Below are positions 7,041 through 14,054 of a stretch of 23,275 nucleotides of DNA, piece after piece; the first letter of the stretch is position 1; every line of letters begins with the position of its first letter. The notes below the pieces were generated by a model. It did no database searches and was not told the DNA's origin. It was given only the letters and a program-made list of their open reading frames with translations. The DNA lies in NCBI GenBank assembly GCA_001604435.1, contig LVBO01000093.1, positions 1-23,275 of the forward strand. Direction: 5' to 3'. The stretch comes from Synergistales bacterium Syner_01 (lineage in GTDB: Bacteria; Synergistota; Synergistia; Synergistales; Aminobacteriaceae). The translations under genes were made by a program, and so were the position numbers.

Positions 7041-7925
7041 GTGGAGAAACGTCACTTAAAAGGCTCGACGTTTTTGTTCCCCGGCAAAGTGAATGTGGGG
7101 TATTTCCAGAAAGAAGAAGATGTCTGGCTTGTGGATACCGGCTTGGACGATGAAGCGGGGCGCAAGATAGCCCGTTATTTGGAATATGAGAAAAAACGGT
7201 TACGCTGCATCGTCGGGACGCACTCGAATGCGGATCATTGTGGAGGGAACGCTTTTCTTAAGAAGCGAACAGGGTGTTTGATAGCCGCGACTCCATTGGA
7301 GGCGGCCGTGATGGAAAACACGTTTATGGAACCGCTGCTGCTTTGGACGGCATTCCCTTTCGCCGAGATTTCGAACAGGTTTCTCCAGGCGAAACCTTCT
7401 TCGGTCGATATACTCATCCGAAATCCGGGGATCTTCGATGAAAGCGGACTCGAAGCCGTCCCCCTTCCAGGGCATTTTCTCGAGATGATCGGCGTACGCA
7501 CACCCGACGACGTGTTCTTTGTTGCGGATGCGCTTTTTTCTGAAACACTTCTGGCGAAATATCACATTATGTTCGTGCTTGACGTGCAGGCTGCGCTTGA
7601 AACGCTCGAATTCATCGAACAACAGGAGGCGGAATGGTTTGTTCCGAGTCATGCCCCGGCCGTCGAGAATATCCGCCCTCTGGCCGAAGCGAATCGGAAG
7701 AGCTTGATGCGTGTGAGCCAGGCGGTTCTTGACTGTTGCTCGGAACCTGTAGGGAAGGATGAAATCGTCAGGAGGCTCGGCACTCTCTTCGGCATTTCCA
7801 TGTCGATCACGGAGTTTCTTCTCTACAGCGCCGCCATATCCGCGCACCTGACCTGGTTGCGAAAAAAAGCGCTGATTGCTCCCTTTATCGAGGACGGTCT
7901 GCTCTTATGGAGACGTTCCTCCTGA
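7041..7925 (+). CDS. Metallo-beta-lactamase-fold hydrolase
   Basis: A 294-residue protein of the metallo-beta-lactamase superfamily, mostly zinc hydrolases of thioesters, phosphoesters or glutathione adducts. The frame is open back to 6912, but the GTG at 7041 follows GAAAGGAAGTGATC and gives the expected start of the fold (MEKRHLKGSTFLFPG). Early strands FLFPGKVNVGYF and VWLVDTGLDD carry the family Asp. The metal motif is THSNADHCGGN, so the second His of HxHxDH is Asn63 (His61, Asp65, His66 remain). Later ligands are probably His in LPGH, Asp in VADALFSE and His in VPSHAP. The last 90 residues are a helical extension that reads like a winged-helix (CCSEPVGKDEIVRRLGTLFGIS). It is convergent with the AEC carrier, with a 16-bp gap. 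The substrate is not predictable. Confidence 0.87.
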   Translation: MEKRHLKGSTFLFPGKVNVGYFQKEEDVWLVDTGLDDEAGRKIARYLEYEKKRLRCIVGTHSNADHCGGNAFLKKRTGCLIAATPLEAAVMENTFMEPLLLWTAFPFAEISNRFLQAKPSSVDILIRNPGIFDESGLEAVPLPGHFLEMIGVRTPDDVFFVADALFSETLLAKYHIMFVLDVQAALETLEFIEQQEAEWFVPSHAPAVENIRPLAEANRKSLMRVSQAVLDCCSEPVGKDEIVRRLGTLFGISMSITEFLLYSAAISAHLTWLRKKALIAPFIEDGLLLWRRSS

Positions 7926-7941
7926 CGAGAGGTTCCGCGCT

Positions 7942-8868
7942 TCAGATCCCCAAAATTCGGATCCAGATGGGGAGAGTGAATACGGAAAGCGTTGTCGACA
8001 CGGCGATAAGCTCGGAGGCGTAGTGCTCGTCCATATCCATTCCTTGGGCGACTACCAGAGAATTGACGGCGACGGGCATAGCGGAGCAAAAGACAACAAC
8101 CTGCATCATCGTCCTCTCGACCGGGAGGAGAGAAAAAAGGAGGAAAAGAATCATGGGATGAAGGCAGAGTTTGACTGTACAGTCTCTCCACGTGGAACGA
8201 AAAAGTCCCTTGAGCGAGGCGATCTTGATGTTTGCTCCAAGAGCGAGCAAAGCAAGACCTGTTCCGATATCGCCGAGGACTTTCAGTGTCGTATCGATCC
8301 ATCCGGGGAACTGGCGGAGTCCGAGAGACGAGCAGAGTATCCCGGCGAGGCAGGCGAGTACCATAGGATTTCGCACGACGTTCGATGTCGTGCCGAGGAG
8401 AGAACGCCATGAAAGCCCCTTGGAAAGGACGAGTTGGGAGGAAGCAATGGAGATGACGTGATACCCCACGAGACTCATGGCGAGGAAGAGCGACAGCGCT
8501 TCAAGCCCAGGGTTCCCCATAGCGATCGAAACAGCGGGAATTCCCATGAAAACCTGATTCGATCGCATGGACGTCAGAGCGGATATAGCAAGCCGTTTGC
8601 GCTCCTCCTTAAAAAGTCTGCCGAGCCCCCAAGCCAAAAATGGAAGTGAAAAATACGTTCCGTACACGGCGAAAAAAAGATTCCATCCTCCGAGAGCATC
8701 AAAGTCGGCGCGGGCGGTCAGGCGGAGCAGGAGCGCCGGAATCGAGAGCCAGTAGAGTATTTTGTTCGTTTCCCGGAAGGTCTGCGGGGAAACTGCACCG
8801 ACCGCATCAAGCATTCTCCCGATGAGAATCACTGTTGCGATCGGTGCTATTATGAAAAGTTCATTCAC
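7942..8868 (-). CDS. AEC-family (auxin efflux carrier-like) transporter
   Basis: Integral membrane carrier of the AEC family, whose bacterial members export or exchange organic acids such as malate or malonate. The 308 residues form about ten hydrophobic segments. Recognisable pieces are MRSNQVFMGIPAVSIAMG, the broken helix with NPMVLACLAGILCSSLG, the Gly-rich LGDIGTGLALLALGANIK, and the late AMPVAVNSLVVAQ. The frame stays open to 9261, but that extension would run over the neighbouring promoter and encodes nothing membrane-like. The GTG at 8868, about 10 bp after AAGGA, gives the standard start NELFIIAPIATVILIGR. A second GTG three codons upstream (8877) is too close to that site. It is convergent with the metallo-hydrolase, divergent from the sugar mutase, and no regulator is adjacent. 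The substrate is unknown. Confidence 0.88.
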   Translation of the reverse strand: MNELFIIAPIATVILIGRMLDAVGAVSPQTFRETNKILYWLSIPALLLRLTARADFDALGGWNLFFAVYGTYFSLPFLAWGLGRLFKEERKRLAISALTSMRSNQVFMGIPAVSIAMGNPGLEALSLFLAMSLVGYHVISIASSQLVLSKGLSWRSLLGTTSNVVRNPMVLACLAGILCSSLGLRQFPGWIDTTLKVLGDIGTGLALLALGANIKIASLKGLFRSTWRDCTVKLCLHPMILFLLFSLLPVERTMMQVVVFCSAMPVAVNSLVVAQGMDMDEHYASELIAVSTTLSVFTLPIWIRILGI

Positions 8869-8908
8869 GAGGAGCACATCCTTTTCTTTGCGAAACGCAA
8901 ACGGATTC

Positions 8909-8937
8909 TTGACTTTTAGTTTGTATACCCTGATTAT
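8909..8937 (+). promoter_or_regulatory. Promoter of the sugar-phosphate mutase gene
   Basis: TTGACT (8909-8914), a 17-bp spacer and GATTAT (8932-8937) stand about 80 bp before the ATG at 9020. The -10 region is inside an inverted repeat (GTTTGTA 8919-8925, TACAAAC 8949-8955), and AAACGTTT (8952-8959) overlaps the distal arm. Confidence 0.45.
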
Positions 8938-9019
8938 AGGGGCATAGGTACAAACGTTTCGATGATACAACGAGATGGTGCGGAGGACAAGAGCGAGCGT
9001 GTCAAAAGGAGGAAGTAAA

Positions 9020-10402
9020 ATGCATATTTCGTCGACTATTTTTCGAGAATACGACATTCGCGGCGTCGCAGATGTCGATCTGACCGACCATGTAGTCTCA
9101 GCTATCGGACGAGCTTTCGGAACCTGGTTGGTCCGCCGCGGAGTGAAAAAAATCACAATAGGAGGCGATGTTCGTCTTTCGACTCGGAGGATTTCGCACG
9201 CCCTTGTCGAAGGTCTGCTGCGGACGGGGTTGGATGTTGTCAACATAGGGACGGTCAGCACGCCGCTTCTCTACTGGAGCCTTCATCGCTTCGAGGTTGG
9301 CGGCGGAGTGATGATCACAGGTAGCCACAATCCCAAGGATATGAACGGGCTGAAACTTGCATTCAGAGGTGCAACCCTTTATGGAGAGGATATTCAAGGA
9401 ATACTCCGTATGGTGCTCGACGGCGACATGACGGATGCTGACCATCCCGGTTCCCTTTCCGAAGCCGATATTCGTGATGAGTACGTTCGTATGCTGCTTT
9501 CAAAATGCTCTCTTGGACCAAAGAAGCTGAAAGTGGTCTCCGACAGCGGCAACGGAACCGCAGGCATCATGATACGCCGCTACCTTGAGGCGCTGGGGTG
9601 TGAAGTCGTTTCGCTCTTCGAAACTCCGGATGGGACGTTCCCGAATCATCACCCAGATCCGCAGCAACGGGAGAACCTCCTTTCCTTGATGGAGGCCGTA
9701 AGGCGGGAAAAAGCGGATGTCGGCCTCGCCTTCGACGGAGATGCGGACCGCCTCGGTGTGGTCGACGAACGCGGCGAGATGATCTGGGGGGATATTCTTA
9801 TGGCCCTCTTTTGGCGGGAGATACTTCCGAAGCATCCGGGAGCCGATGTCATCGTTGAAGTAAAATGCTCCCAGTCGCTCATTGACGACGCCCTGAGATT
9901 CGGCGGCAAACCGCTTTTTTGGAAATCGGGCCATTCCGTGATCAAGGCAAAGATGAAAGAGATCAAGGCGGTTTTCGCCGGAGAGCTTTCGGGGCATTTT
10001 TTCTTCGCCGACGAATACTACGGATTCGACGACTCGTTTTATGCTGCGGCGAGGCTTTTGCGAATTCTTTCGTCGAGCGACAAAACACTCTCGGAAATGA
10101 TCGCGGATATTCCCGGTTATCCGAGCACTGCCGAAGTGCGGATCAACTGCCCCGACGAGAAAAAATTCGACGTGGTGGCTTCGTTGCGGGACAAAGCGCT
10201 CGAAGAGTACGAAGCCATTACCGTGGACGGCGTGCGGATACTCTACCCGGAGGGGTGGGGATTGATCAGGGCGTCGAATACCCAGCCGGTGATCGTCTCT
10301 CGCTGCGAAGGGAGAACCGAAGCGGATTTAGAGGCGATTTCGGCCGATGTGCGCCGCCGTCTTCTTGCCGAGGGGCTGCCGGATTTCAGTTGGACGTACT
10401 GA
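9020..10402 (+). CDS. Phosphomannomutase/phosphoglucomutase
   Basis: Alpha-D-phosphohexomutase of the ManB/AlgC type, which interconverts hexose 1- and 6-phosphates for nucleotide-sugar and polysaccharide precursors in the cytoplasm. The 460 residues have all four domains. The catalytic phosphoserine is Ser102 in TGSHNPKDMNG and the Mg-binding loop is DGDADR (239-244). The sugar-specificity loop is GELSGH (321-326) and the phosphate-binding loop is RASNTQP (417-423). The N-terminus FREYDIRG is typical of the bifunctional bacterial enzymes. The frame is open back to 8975, but the ATG at 9020 sits 7 bp after AAAGGAGGAAG. Whether mannose, glucose or both are used cannot be fixed from sequence, so no gene symbol is given. 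It is transcribed alone and convergent with the FadR-type gene. Confidence 0.94.
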   Translation: MHISSTIFREYDIRGVADVDLTDHVVSAIGRAFGTWLVRRGVKKITIGGDVRLSTRRISHALVEGLLRTGLDVVNIGTVSTPLLYWSLHRFEVGGGVMITGSHNPKDMNGLKLAFRGATLYGEDIQGILRMVLDGDMTDADHPGSLSEADIRDEYVRMLLSKCSLGPKKLKVVSDSGNGTAGIMIRRYLEALGCEVVSLFETPDGTFPNHHPDPQQRENLLSLMEAVRREKADVGLAFDGDADRLGVVDERGEMIWGDILMALFWREILPKHPGADVIVEVKCSQSLIDDALRFGGKPLFWKSGHSVIKAKMKEIKAVFAGELSGHFFFADEYYGFDDSFYAAARLLRILSSSDKTLSEMIADIPGYPSTAEVRINCPDEKKFDVVASLRDKALEEYEAITVDGVRILYPEGWGLIRASNTQPVIVSRCEGRTEADLEAISADVRRRLLAEGLPDFSWTY

Positions 10403-10411
10403 GCCGCCGAG

Positions 10412-10448
10412 GGCGTTGCCGCCGTCATTTTGCACTGGCGGCGACGCC
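10412..10448. terminator. GC-rich hairpin between convergent genes
   Basis: Arms at 10412-10423 (GGCGTTGCCGCC) and 10437-10448 (GGCGGCGACGCC) pair over 12 positions with one wobble around a 13-nt loop. It covers the gap between the sugar mutase and the FadR-type gene and the last codons of the latter. No T-run follows on either strand, so a terminator role is uncertain. Confidence 0.35.
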
Positions 10449-11135
10449 TTCCATTGCAATGCCGTTCTGAAGCGTGCGGTAGACTCTTCGCACATGATCG
10501 GCCATCAGGTTCGCGGCGCGGTCGATGTCGCGACCGACTATGGCGTCGTAGACTTCCTCGTGTTCGCGAAGAAAGATCTCCTTATCGTCGAGCAGCGCAT
10601 AGATGCGTTCATGAGTCGCCATAATCAGGTTGAACGTCATCTTGACGATATTGACGAAGATGAAATTATGGGTGGACTCCGCCAACACAAGATGAAAATC
10701 GAAATCGCACTGGGCTCGGTGCTCCAGAGATTCTACGTCTTTCCCCGTTTTTGTTAGAATTCGGCGTATTCTCGTGAGGTCGGAGGGAGAAGCGTGTTTC
10801 GCCGCTTCAACGGCTATTGCAGGTTCAAGAACAAGCCGCGCTTCGACGAGTTCCAGGATAGCTTCATCTTGGAGTGGAACGCGCCCGGTCGCTCCGCCGT
10901 CGCTTCGCGACGTCCTCACAAAACGGCCTTTACTTGGAATACTTTCGATCAAGCCCATCATTTCCAGAATACGAAACCCTTCACGGAGCGAGCTGCGGCT
11001 GACGTTCAGTTCGTCGATAAGCTGGCGTTCAGGGGGAAGAGCGGAGCCTTGAGGCAGTTCCCCCTTGGAAATGCGCTGTTTAATTCTATCGACCACCTGG
11101 TCGTATATTTTGGTCTTCGTTTTTACGCTTTCCAT
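10425..11135 (-). CDS. GntR-family regulator, FadR/FCD subfamily
   Basis: DNA-binding regulator of 236 residues. The N-terminal winged helix-turn-helix (about residues 8-75) reads IYDQVVDRIKQRISKGELPQG then LPPERQLIDELNVSRSSLREGFRILEMMGLI, the usual GntR pattern. The C-terminal FCD domain (about 90-225) has the metal-binding pattern Asp144 or Asp146, His148, His192 in REHEEVYDAI and His214 in MADHVRRV. Members with this site usually sense carboxylic acids, often sugar acids or lactate. The ATG at 11135 follows AAGGAGACGCAC. It is divergent from the nucleoside kinase gene across 92 bp that contain an imperfect dyad, so autoregulation and control of the kinase are both possible. The ligand is unknown. 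No catabolic operon adjoins it. Confidence 0.93.
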   Translation of the reverse strand: MESVKTKTKIYDQVVDRIKQRISKGELPQGSALPPERQLIDELNVSRSSLREGFRILEMMGLIESIPSKGRFVRTSRSDGGATGRVPLQDEAILELVEARLVLEPAIAVEAAKHASPSDLTRIRRILTKTGKDVESLEHRAQCDFDFHLVLAESTHNFIFVNIVKMTFNLIMATHERIYALLDDKEIFLREHEEVYDAIVGRDIDRAANLMADHVRRVYRTLQNGIAMEGVAASAK

Positions 11136-11170
11136 GTGCGTCTCCTTCCGCTGTTCCGTATGGTAATATA

Positions 11171-11199
11171 AGCATAATCTACTTTTAAATACAGCGCAA
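11171..11199 (-). promoter_or_regulatory. Possible promoter of the FadR-type gene
   Basis: On the minus strand, TTGCGC (11194-11199), a 17-bp spacer and TATGCT (11171-11176) precede the ATG at 11135 by about 36 bp. Both hexamers match consensus at four of six positions. The imperfect dyad at 11163-11182 covers the -10 box. Confidence 0.35.
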
Positions 11200-11227
11200 C
11201 TCGTTTTCGAAGGGAGGAGAACATTCT

Positions 11228-12874
11228 ATGGCATTCACTATTGAAGTGGCAAACGGACCTGTTTTTTCAAGCGACGTTCCGGTCACGGGAAAATCCGTTC
11301 TTTCGGAGAGTCGTCCGGATGGAGAAGAGAAGGCCATCGTCGCGTGGAGAGTTAACAACTACCTTCGTTCTCTCGACTGGGTCATCGAAGACAATGCCCG
11401 TGTCGATTTCATCGATACATCCACCTTTGAAGGCATGGAGGTGTATCGTCGCTCTCTGAGCTTCCTTCTCGTGCTCTCCTGCAAACGAGGTCTGGCTAAA
11501 GACATCGTCCTCCGCCACTCCATCAGCGAAGGGTACTACTGGGAGTTTGTAGAGGGGGAAGTCACGGACGAAGACCTCGCAATCATCAAGACTACAATGG
11601 CTGATCTTGTCGGAAAAGACCTCCCGTTTATTCGAAAAGTCGTGCCTCTCGATAAGGCCAGGAGAATTTTCGACCGGCAGGGGAGCGGAGAAGTTGCGCG
11701 ACTCTTTCAGTCCGGGGCCGTCGATCCTGTTGAACTCTATCGTTGCGCGGATATGTACGGGTACTACTATGCCCCTCTCGCCCCCTCGACCGCCTATCTC
11801 AAGCTCTACGATCTCAAAAAGCTCGGTCCCGGGATGGTGCTTCAATTCCCGACAATCAGCTATCCATCCTCTCTGCCTCCGTTCCGAGCTTCGAACAATC
11901 TCTCCGGGGTTTTCCTCGACTATGCGAAATGGCTGGAAGTGCTTGATCTCAGGACGATGGACAGTCTGCATAAAAAGGTTGCCGAGGGCAGAACCCAGGA
12001 AGTGATCCTCATAGCGGAGGCATTTCACGCGCAGAAGCTGGGGAGAATCGCCGACGAAATAGCCTCCAAGTCGAAAATCAAGGTAGCCGCGATAGCAGGT
12101 CCCTCGGGCTCCGGAAAGACAACCTTTTCAGAACGTCTGAAAATACAGCTTCTCGTTTGCGGCAGAAATCCTGTCACTTTGGCTATGGATAACTACTTTG
12201 TGAACCGGGAAGATACTCCTCGCGACGAGGAAGGCAACCTCGATTTTGAAGTAGTGGAGGCCCTTGAACTTGAACTCCTGGAGGATCATCTTCGCCGCCT
12301 TCTCGCCGGAGAAGAGGTTGTCACCCCTCAGTTCAGTTTCATCGAAGGGAAGAAAAAACCCGGGAAAAAAATCAAACTCGGTCCCCGTGATATTCTGATC
12401 ATGGAGGGGATACACGGCTTGAACGACAGGGTGACCGGCGCGATTGCGAAGGACGAACTGTACGGAATATTCGTTTCTCCGCTCACCGGGGTCAACTTCG
12501 ACAACCACAATCGAACAAGCACGACCGATAACCGCCTTCTTCGCCGCCTTGTCCGCGATGCGAGGACAAGAGGACACTCGGCCGAATCCACATTAACCCT
12601 CTGGCCGAAGGTCATCAAGGGCAGCATGCAGTTTGTGTTCCCGTACCAGAAACATGCGGATGTGATGTTCAATTCCTCCTTGCCTTATGAATTAGCGGCT
12701 CTGAGGGCGTATGTCGATCCGATACTCCATACGGTCCCGGAAGGCTCTCCTGTCTACGGTGAAGCGCAGCGAATCCTCTCGATGATCAAATTCGTTCCCA
12801 TGATTCCTACCGAGATCATACCGAACAACTCGATTATCAGAGAGTTTATCGGCGGCTCATGTTTCGACGTGTAG
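11228..12874 (+). CDS. Nucleoside (uridine-type) kinase with ThrRS-like N-terminal domains
   Basis: A 548-residue fusion. The C-terminal third is a uridine kinase/phosphoribulokinase-type P-loop domain. Walker A is GPSGSGKTT (291-299), followed by the nucleoside-site MDNYFVNREDTPRDEEGNLDFE near 325, the Walker B-like ILIMEGIHGLND, and the lid RRLVRDARTRGHSAEST. The first 260 residues resemble the TGS and second-additional (SAD) domains of threonyl-tRNA synthetase (VAWRVNNYLRSLDWVIEDNARVDFID, then EVYRRSLSFLLVLSC). The SAD part lacks the usual HxxxH editing His set as far as I can see. This architecture is known in Clostridia, Thermotogae and related bacteria. Expected role: phosphorylation of a nucleoside for salvage. 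The ATG follows GGGAGGAGAACATTCT. A LacI-type gene begins 16 bp downstream and is probably co-transcribed. Confidence 0.92.
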   Translation: MAFTIEVANGPVFSSDVPVTGKSVLSESRPDGEEKAIVAWRVNNYLRSLDWVIEDNARVDFIDTSTFEGMEVYRRSLSFLLVLSCKRGLAKDIVLRHSISEGYYWEFVEGEVTDEDLAIIKTTMADLVGKDLPFIRKVVPLDKARRIFDRQGSGEVARLFQSGAVDPVELYRCADMYGYYYAPLAPSTAYLKLYDLKKLGPGMVLQFPTISYPSSLPPFRASNNLSGVFLDYAKWLEVLDLRTMDSLHKKVAEGRTQEVILIAEAFHAQKLGRIADEIASKSKIKVAAIAGPSGSGKTTFSERLKIQLLVCGRNPVTLAMDNYFVNREDTPRDEEGNLDFEVVEALELELLEDHLRRLLAGEEVVTPQFSFIEGKKKPGKKIKLGPRDILIMEGIHGLNDRVTGAIAKDELYGIFVSPLTGVNFDNHNRTSTTDNRLLRRLVRDARTRGHSAESTLTLWPKVIKGSMQFVFPYQKHADVMFNSSLPYELAALRAYVDPILHTVPEGSPVYGEAQRILSMIKFVPMIPTEIIPNNSIIREFIGGSCFDV

Positions 12875-12890
12875 CGCCCTCCTCTAGATT

Positions 12891-13745
12891 GTGACACGAG
12901 CGACGATGGAAGATGTGGCCCGGTTCGCCGGTGTGAACAAGGCCACGGTCAGCAGAGCCTTGAAAGGAGATCCACGCATCTCTTCCGCGACGCGTGATAA
13001 AGTTTGGAACGCTGCGAAGGTTCTCGGATATCGACTTGATCGCACCGCAAGCGTACTTTCCGGCGGTAGGACCGGTCTTGCGGCGGTAGTACTGGAAAGC
13101 CTTAAGCCATGGTTCAGCCCGCTTTTCTTTTCTGGATTGAACCGTGTTTTCGGCAACGCGGGAATGGAAATTCTTCTCAAGTTGCCCGGTTTCAATAATG
13201 ACGTGCTGGAAGCTTCGCTTGTATCACGCCGTGTCGACTGTATTCTTCTTGCGGGAAGCGGGGAGGGGATGCCGCCCGCCCGCTTTCTGCCTTCGAAGAT
13301 ACCTGTTGTAACGGCTGGTTTTTCCATTGCCGAAACACCCTCGGTTCTTGTTTCGGAGCAAGAAACGCTCTCAAGACTTCGCGCCGTCTCTTCGGGACGG
13401 CCGCTTTGCCTTGTTTCAGGGGCATCTCCGCTTTTCCCCTTTCTCTCGCGAAGTATCGCAAATTCAGAAGCAGCCCAGGAAGAATGCTTCTGGATCATGG
13501 ATGATTGCGTACCTGAGGACGTCGGGTGCAGGGTTCGTTTCGGGTGCGTCTGCGCCCCCCCGGAGGAACCGGTGCGTGCGGGTTTCTTCCGTCTCGAATG
13601 GCCGGCTTTTGAAATGGGGGTTGCCGTCGGACACCTTCTTATGAAAACGTTGGCGGGAAAAGATGTCTTCCCTACCCGCCTACTCCCTGTTCCGCTTGTT
13701 CGGGATACCATGGGGGAAAAACTCCTCTTCGAGAAAATAAACTAA
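12891..13745 (+). CDS. Shortened LacI-family transcriptional regulator
   Basis: A DNA-binding regulator of 284 residues, shorter than the family's usual 330-340. The helix-turn-helix and hinge are intact (ATMEDVARFAGVNKATVSRALKGDPRISSATRDKVWNAAKVLGYR split over residues 4-49, hinge to about 60). The effector half starts normally (GLAAVVLE, then FSPLFFSGLNRVF) and ends normally (MGVAVGHLLMKTLAGKD, then LVRDTM). The middle is contracted and cysteine-rich, and the usual ligand-contact strands are hard to find. The start is taken as the GTG at 12891. There is no ribosome binding site and the kinase stop is 16 bp upstream, so translation may depend on coupling. An ATG at 12906 would also retain the helix-turn-helix. 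Immediately downstream lies a strong promoter with a 17-bp palindrome, a plausible target. The ligand is unknown. Confidence 0.85.
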   Translation: MTRATMEDVARFAGVNKATVSRALKGDPRISSATRDKVWNAAKVLGYRLDRTASVLSGGRTGLAAVVLESLKPWFSPLFFSGLNRVFGNAGMEILLKLPGFNNDVLEASLVSRRVDCILLAGSGEGMPPARFLPSKIPVVTAGFSIAETPSVLVSEQETLSRLRAVSSGRPLCLVSGASPLFPFLSRSIANSEAAQEECFWIMDDCVPEDVGCRVRFGCVCAPPEEPVRAGFFRLEWPAFEMGVAVGHLLMKTLAGKDVFPTRLLPVPLVRDTMGEKLLFEKIN

Positions 13746-13776
13746 GGTTTTTTTAAAGATGTTTATTTAACGAGTG

Positions 13777-13805
13777 TTGACTTTTAAAAAAAGTCGTGGT
13801 ATAAC
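13777..13805 (+). promoter_or_regulatory. Strong sigma70-like promoter of the Cys-rich small gene
   Basis: TTGACT (13777-13782), a 17-bp A-rich spacer and TATAAC (13800-13805) match consensus at five of six positions each. Transcription should begin near 13812, giving a leader of about 58 nt before the ATG at 13870. The palindrome at 13779-13795 overlaps the -35 and spacer. Confidence 0.75.
13779..13795. promoter_or_regulatory. Perfect 17-bp palindrome, candidate operator
   Basis: GACTTTT-AAA-AAAAGTC is a perfect 7+7 inverted repeat covering the last bases of the -35 box and most of the spacer. A dimeric protein bound here would block RNA polymerase. The neighbouring LacI-type regulator is the obvious candidate, although this AT-rich site is not the usual CG-centred LacI-family operator. 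Confidence 0.45.
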
Positions 13806-13869
13806 ATTCTCGTGCAAGAAACAGTGTCACTTGCTGCCAATCAGGCAGAATCACGAGGAGGTTTTCGAC

Positions 13870-14052
13870 ATGTGGATGAAAGATGCAAACGGAAATTGGT
13901 TCTGTGACGCCCCTCTTTGCAGCGGTTGCTGCACGCCTTCCCTCGTATGGGATAAAAATGAAAACGGCGCTTGGTTCCTTTCGGAACCCGGCGCCGTTTC
14001 TGCGGGAATATCTTCCTTTCCTGTAAAAACCCAGCTGTCTCTCGCGGTGTAG
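13870..14052 (+). CDS. Small cysteine-containing protein, 60 residues, unknown function
   Basis: A short gene with a strong promoter and an ideal ribosome binding site (GAGGAGG at 13855-13861, 8 bp spacing). The frame is open further upstream to 13774, but that would start before the promoter, so the ATG at 13870 is chosen. The product begins MWMKDANGNWFCDAPLC and has cysteines at 12, 17, 20 and 21 (C-x4-C-x2-C-C). Two similar aromatic units flank the Cys block: WMKDANGNWF (2-11) and WDKNENGAWF (27-36). The tail (residues 37-60) is plain and weakly hydrophobic. No signal peptide is seen. The Cys set could bind a metal or Fe-S cluster, or form disulfides. A modified-peptide precursor is less likely because no modifying enzyme is nearby. 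The gene ends 2 bp before the convergent NagZ stop, and its 3' part overlaps that operon's terminator. Confidence 0.6.
   Translation: MWMKDANGNWFCDAPLCSGCCTPSLVWDKNENGAWFLSEPGAVSAGISSFPVKTQLSLAV
13966..13995 (-). terminator. Intrinsic terminator of the minus-strand envelope operon
   Basis: On the minus strand the outer arms GGCGC and GCGCC and the inner arms GGTTCC and GGAACC form a stem with one 2-nt internal mismatch. It is closed by a GAAA tetraloop and followed by GTTTTCATTTTTATC. It lies 60 bp past the NagZ-like stop and inside the plus-strand small gene. On the plus strand the loop is TTTC and only a short T-run follows. Confidence 0.6.
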
Positions 14053-14054
14053 CT

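Noticed and set aside
7200..7847. Minus-strand open frame of 215 codons
   Set aside because: It is antisense to the metallo-hydrolase and carries no ribosome binding site or recognisable motif.
7926..7941. Terminator between the metallo-hydrolase and AEC genes
   Set aside because: The gap is 16 bp and no stem with a T-run can be formed there.
7876..8412. Plus-strand open frame of 178 codons
   Set aside because: It overlaps the AEC carrier on the opposite strand, which has a clear membrane-protein pattern.
11267..12028. Minus-strand open frame of 253 codons
   Set aside because: It is antisense to the nucleoside kinase fusion, which has recognisable domains throughout.
12884..13711. Minus-strand open frame of 275 codons
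   Set aside because: It is the shadow of the LacI-type gene, whose helix-turn-helix is unmistakable on the plus strand.
13774..13869. Longer 92-residue form of the Cys-rich protein
   Set aside because: Its start codon is upstream of the promoter's -35 box and has no ribosome binding site, so the 60-residue form is preferred.
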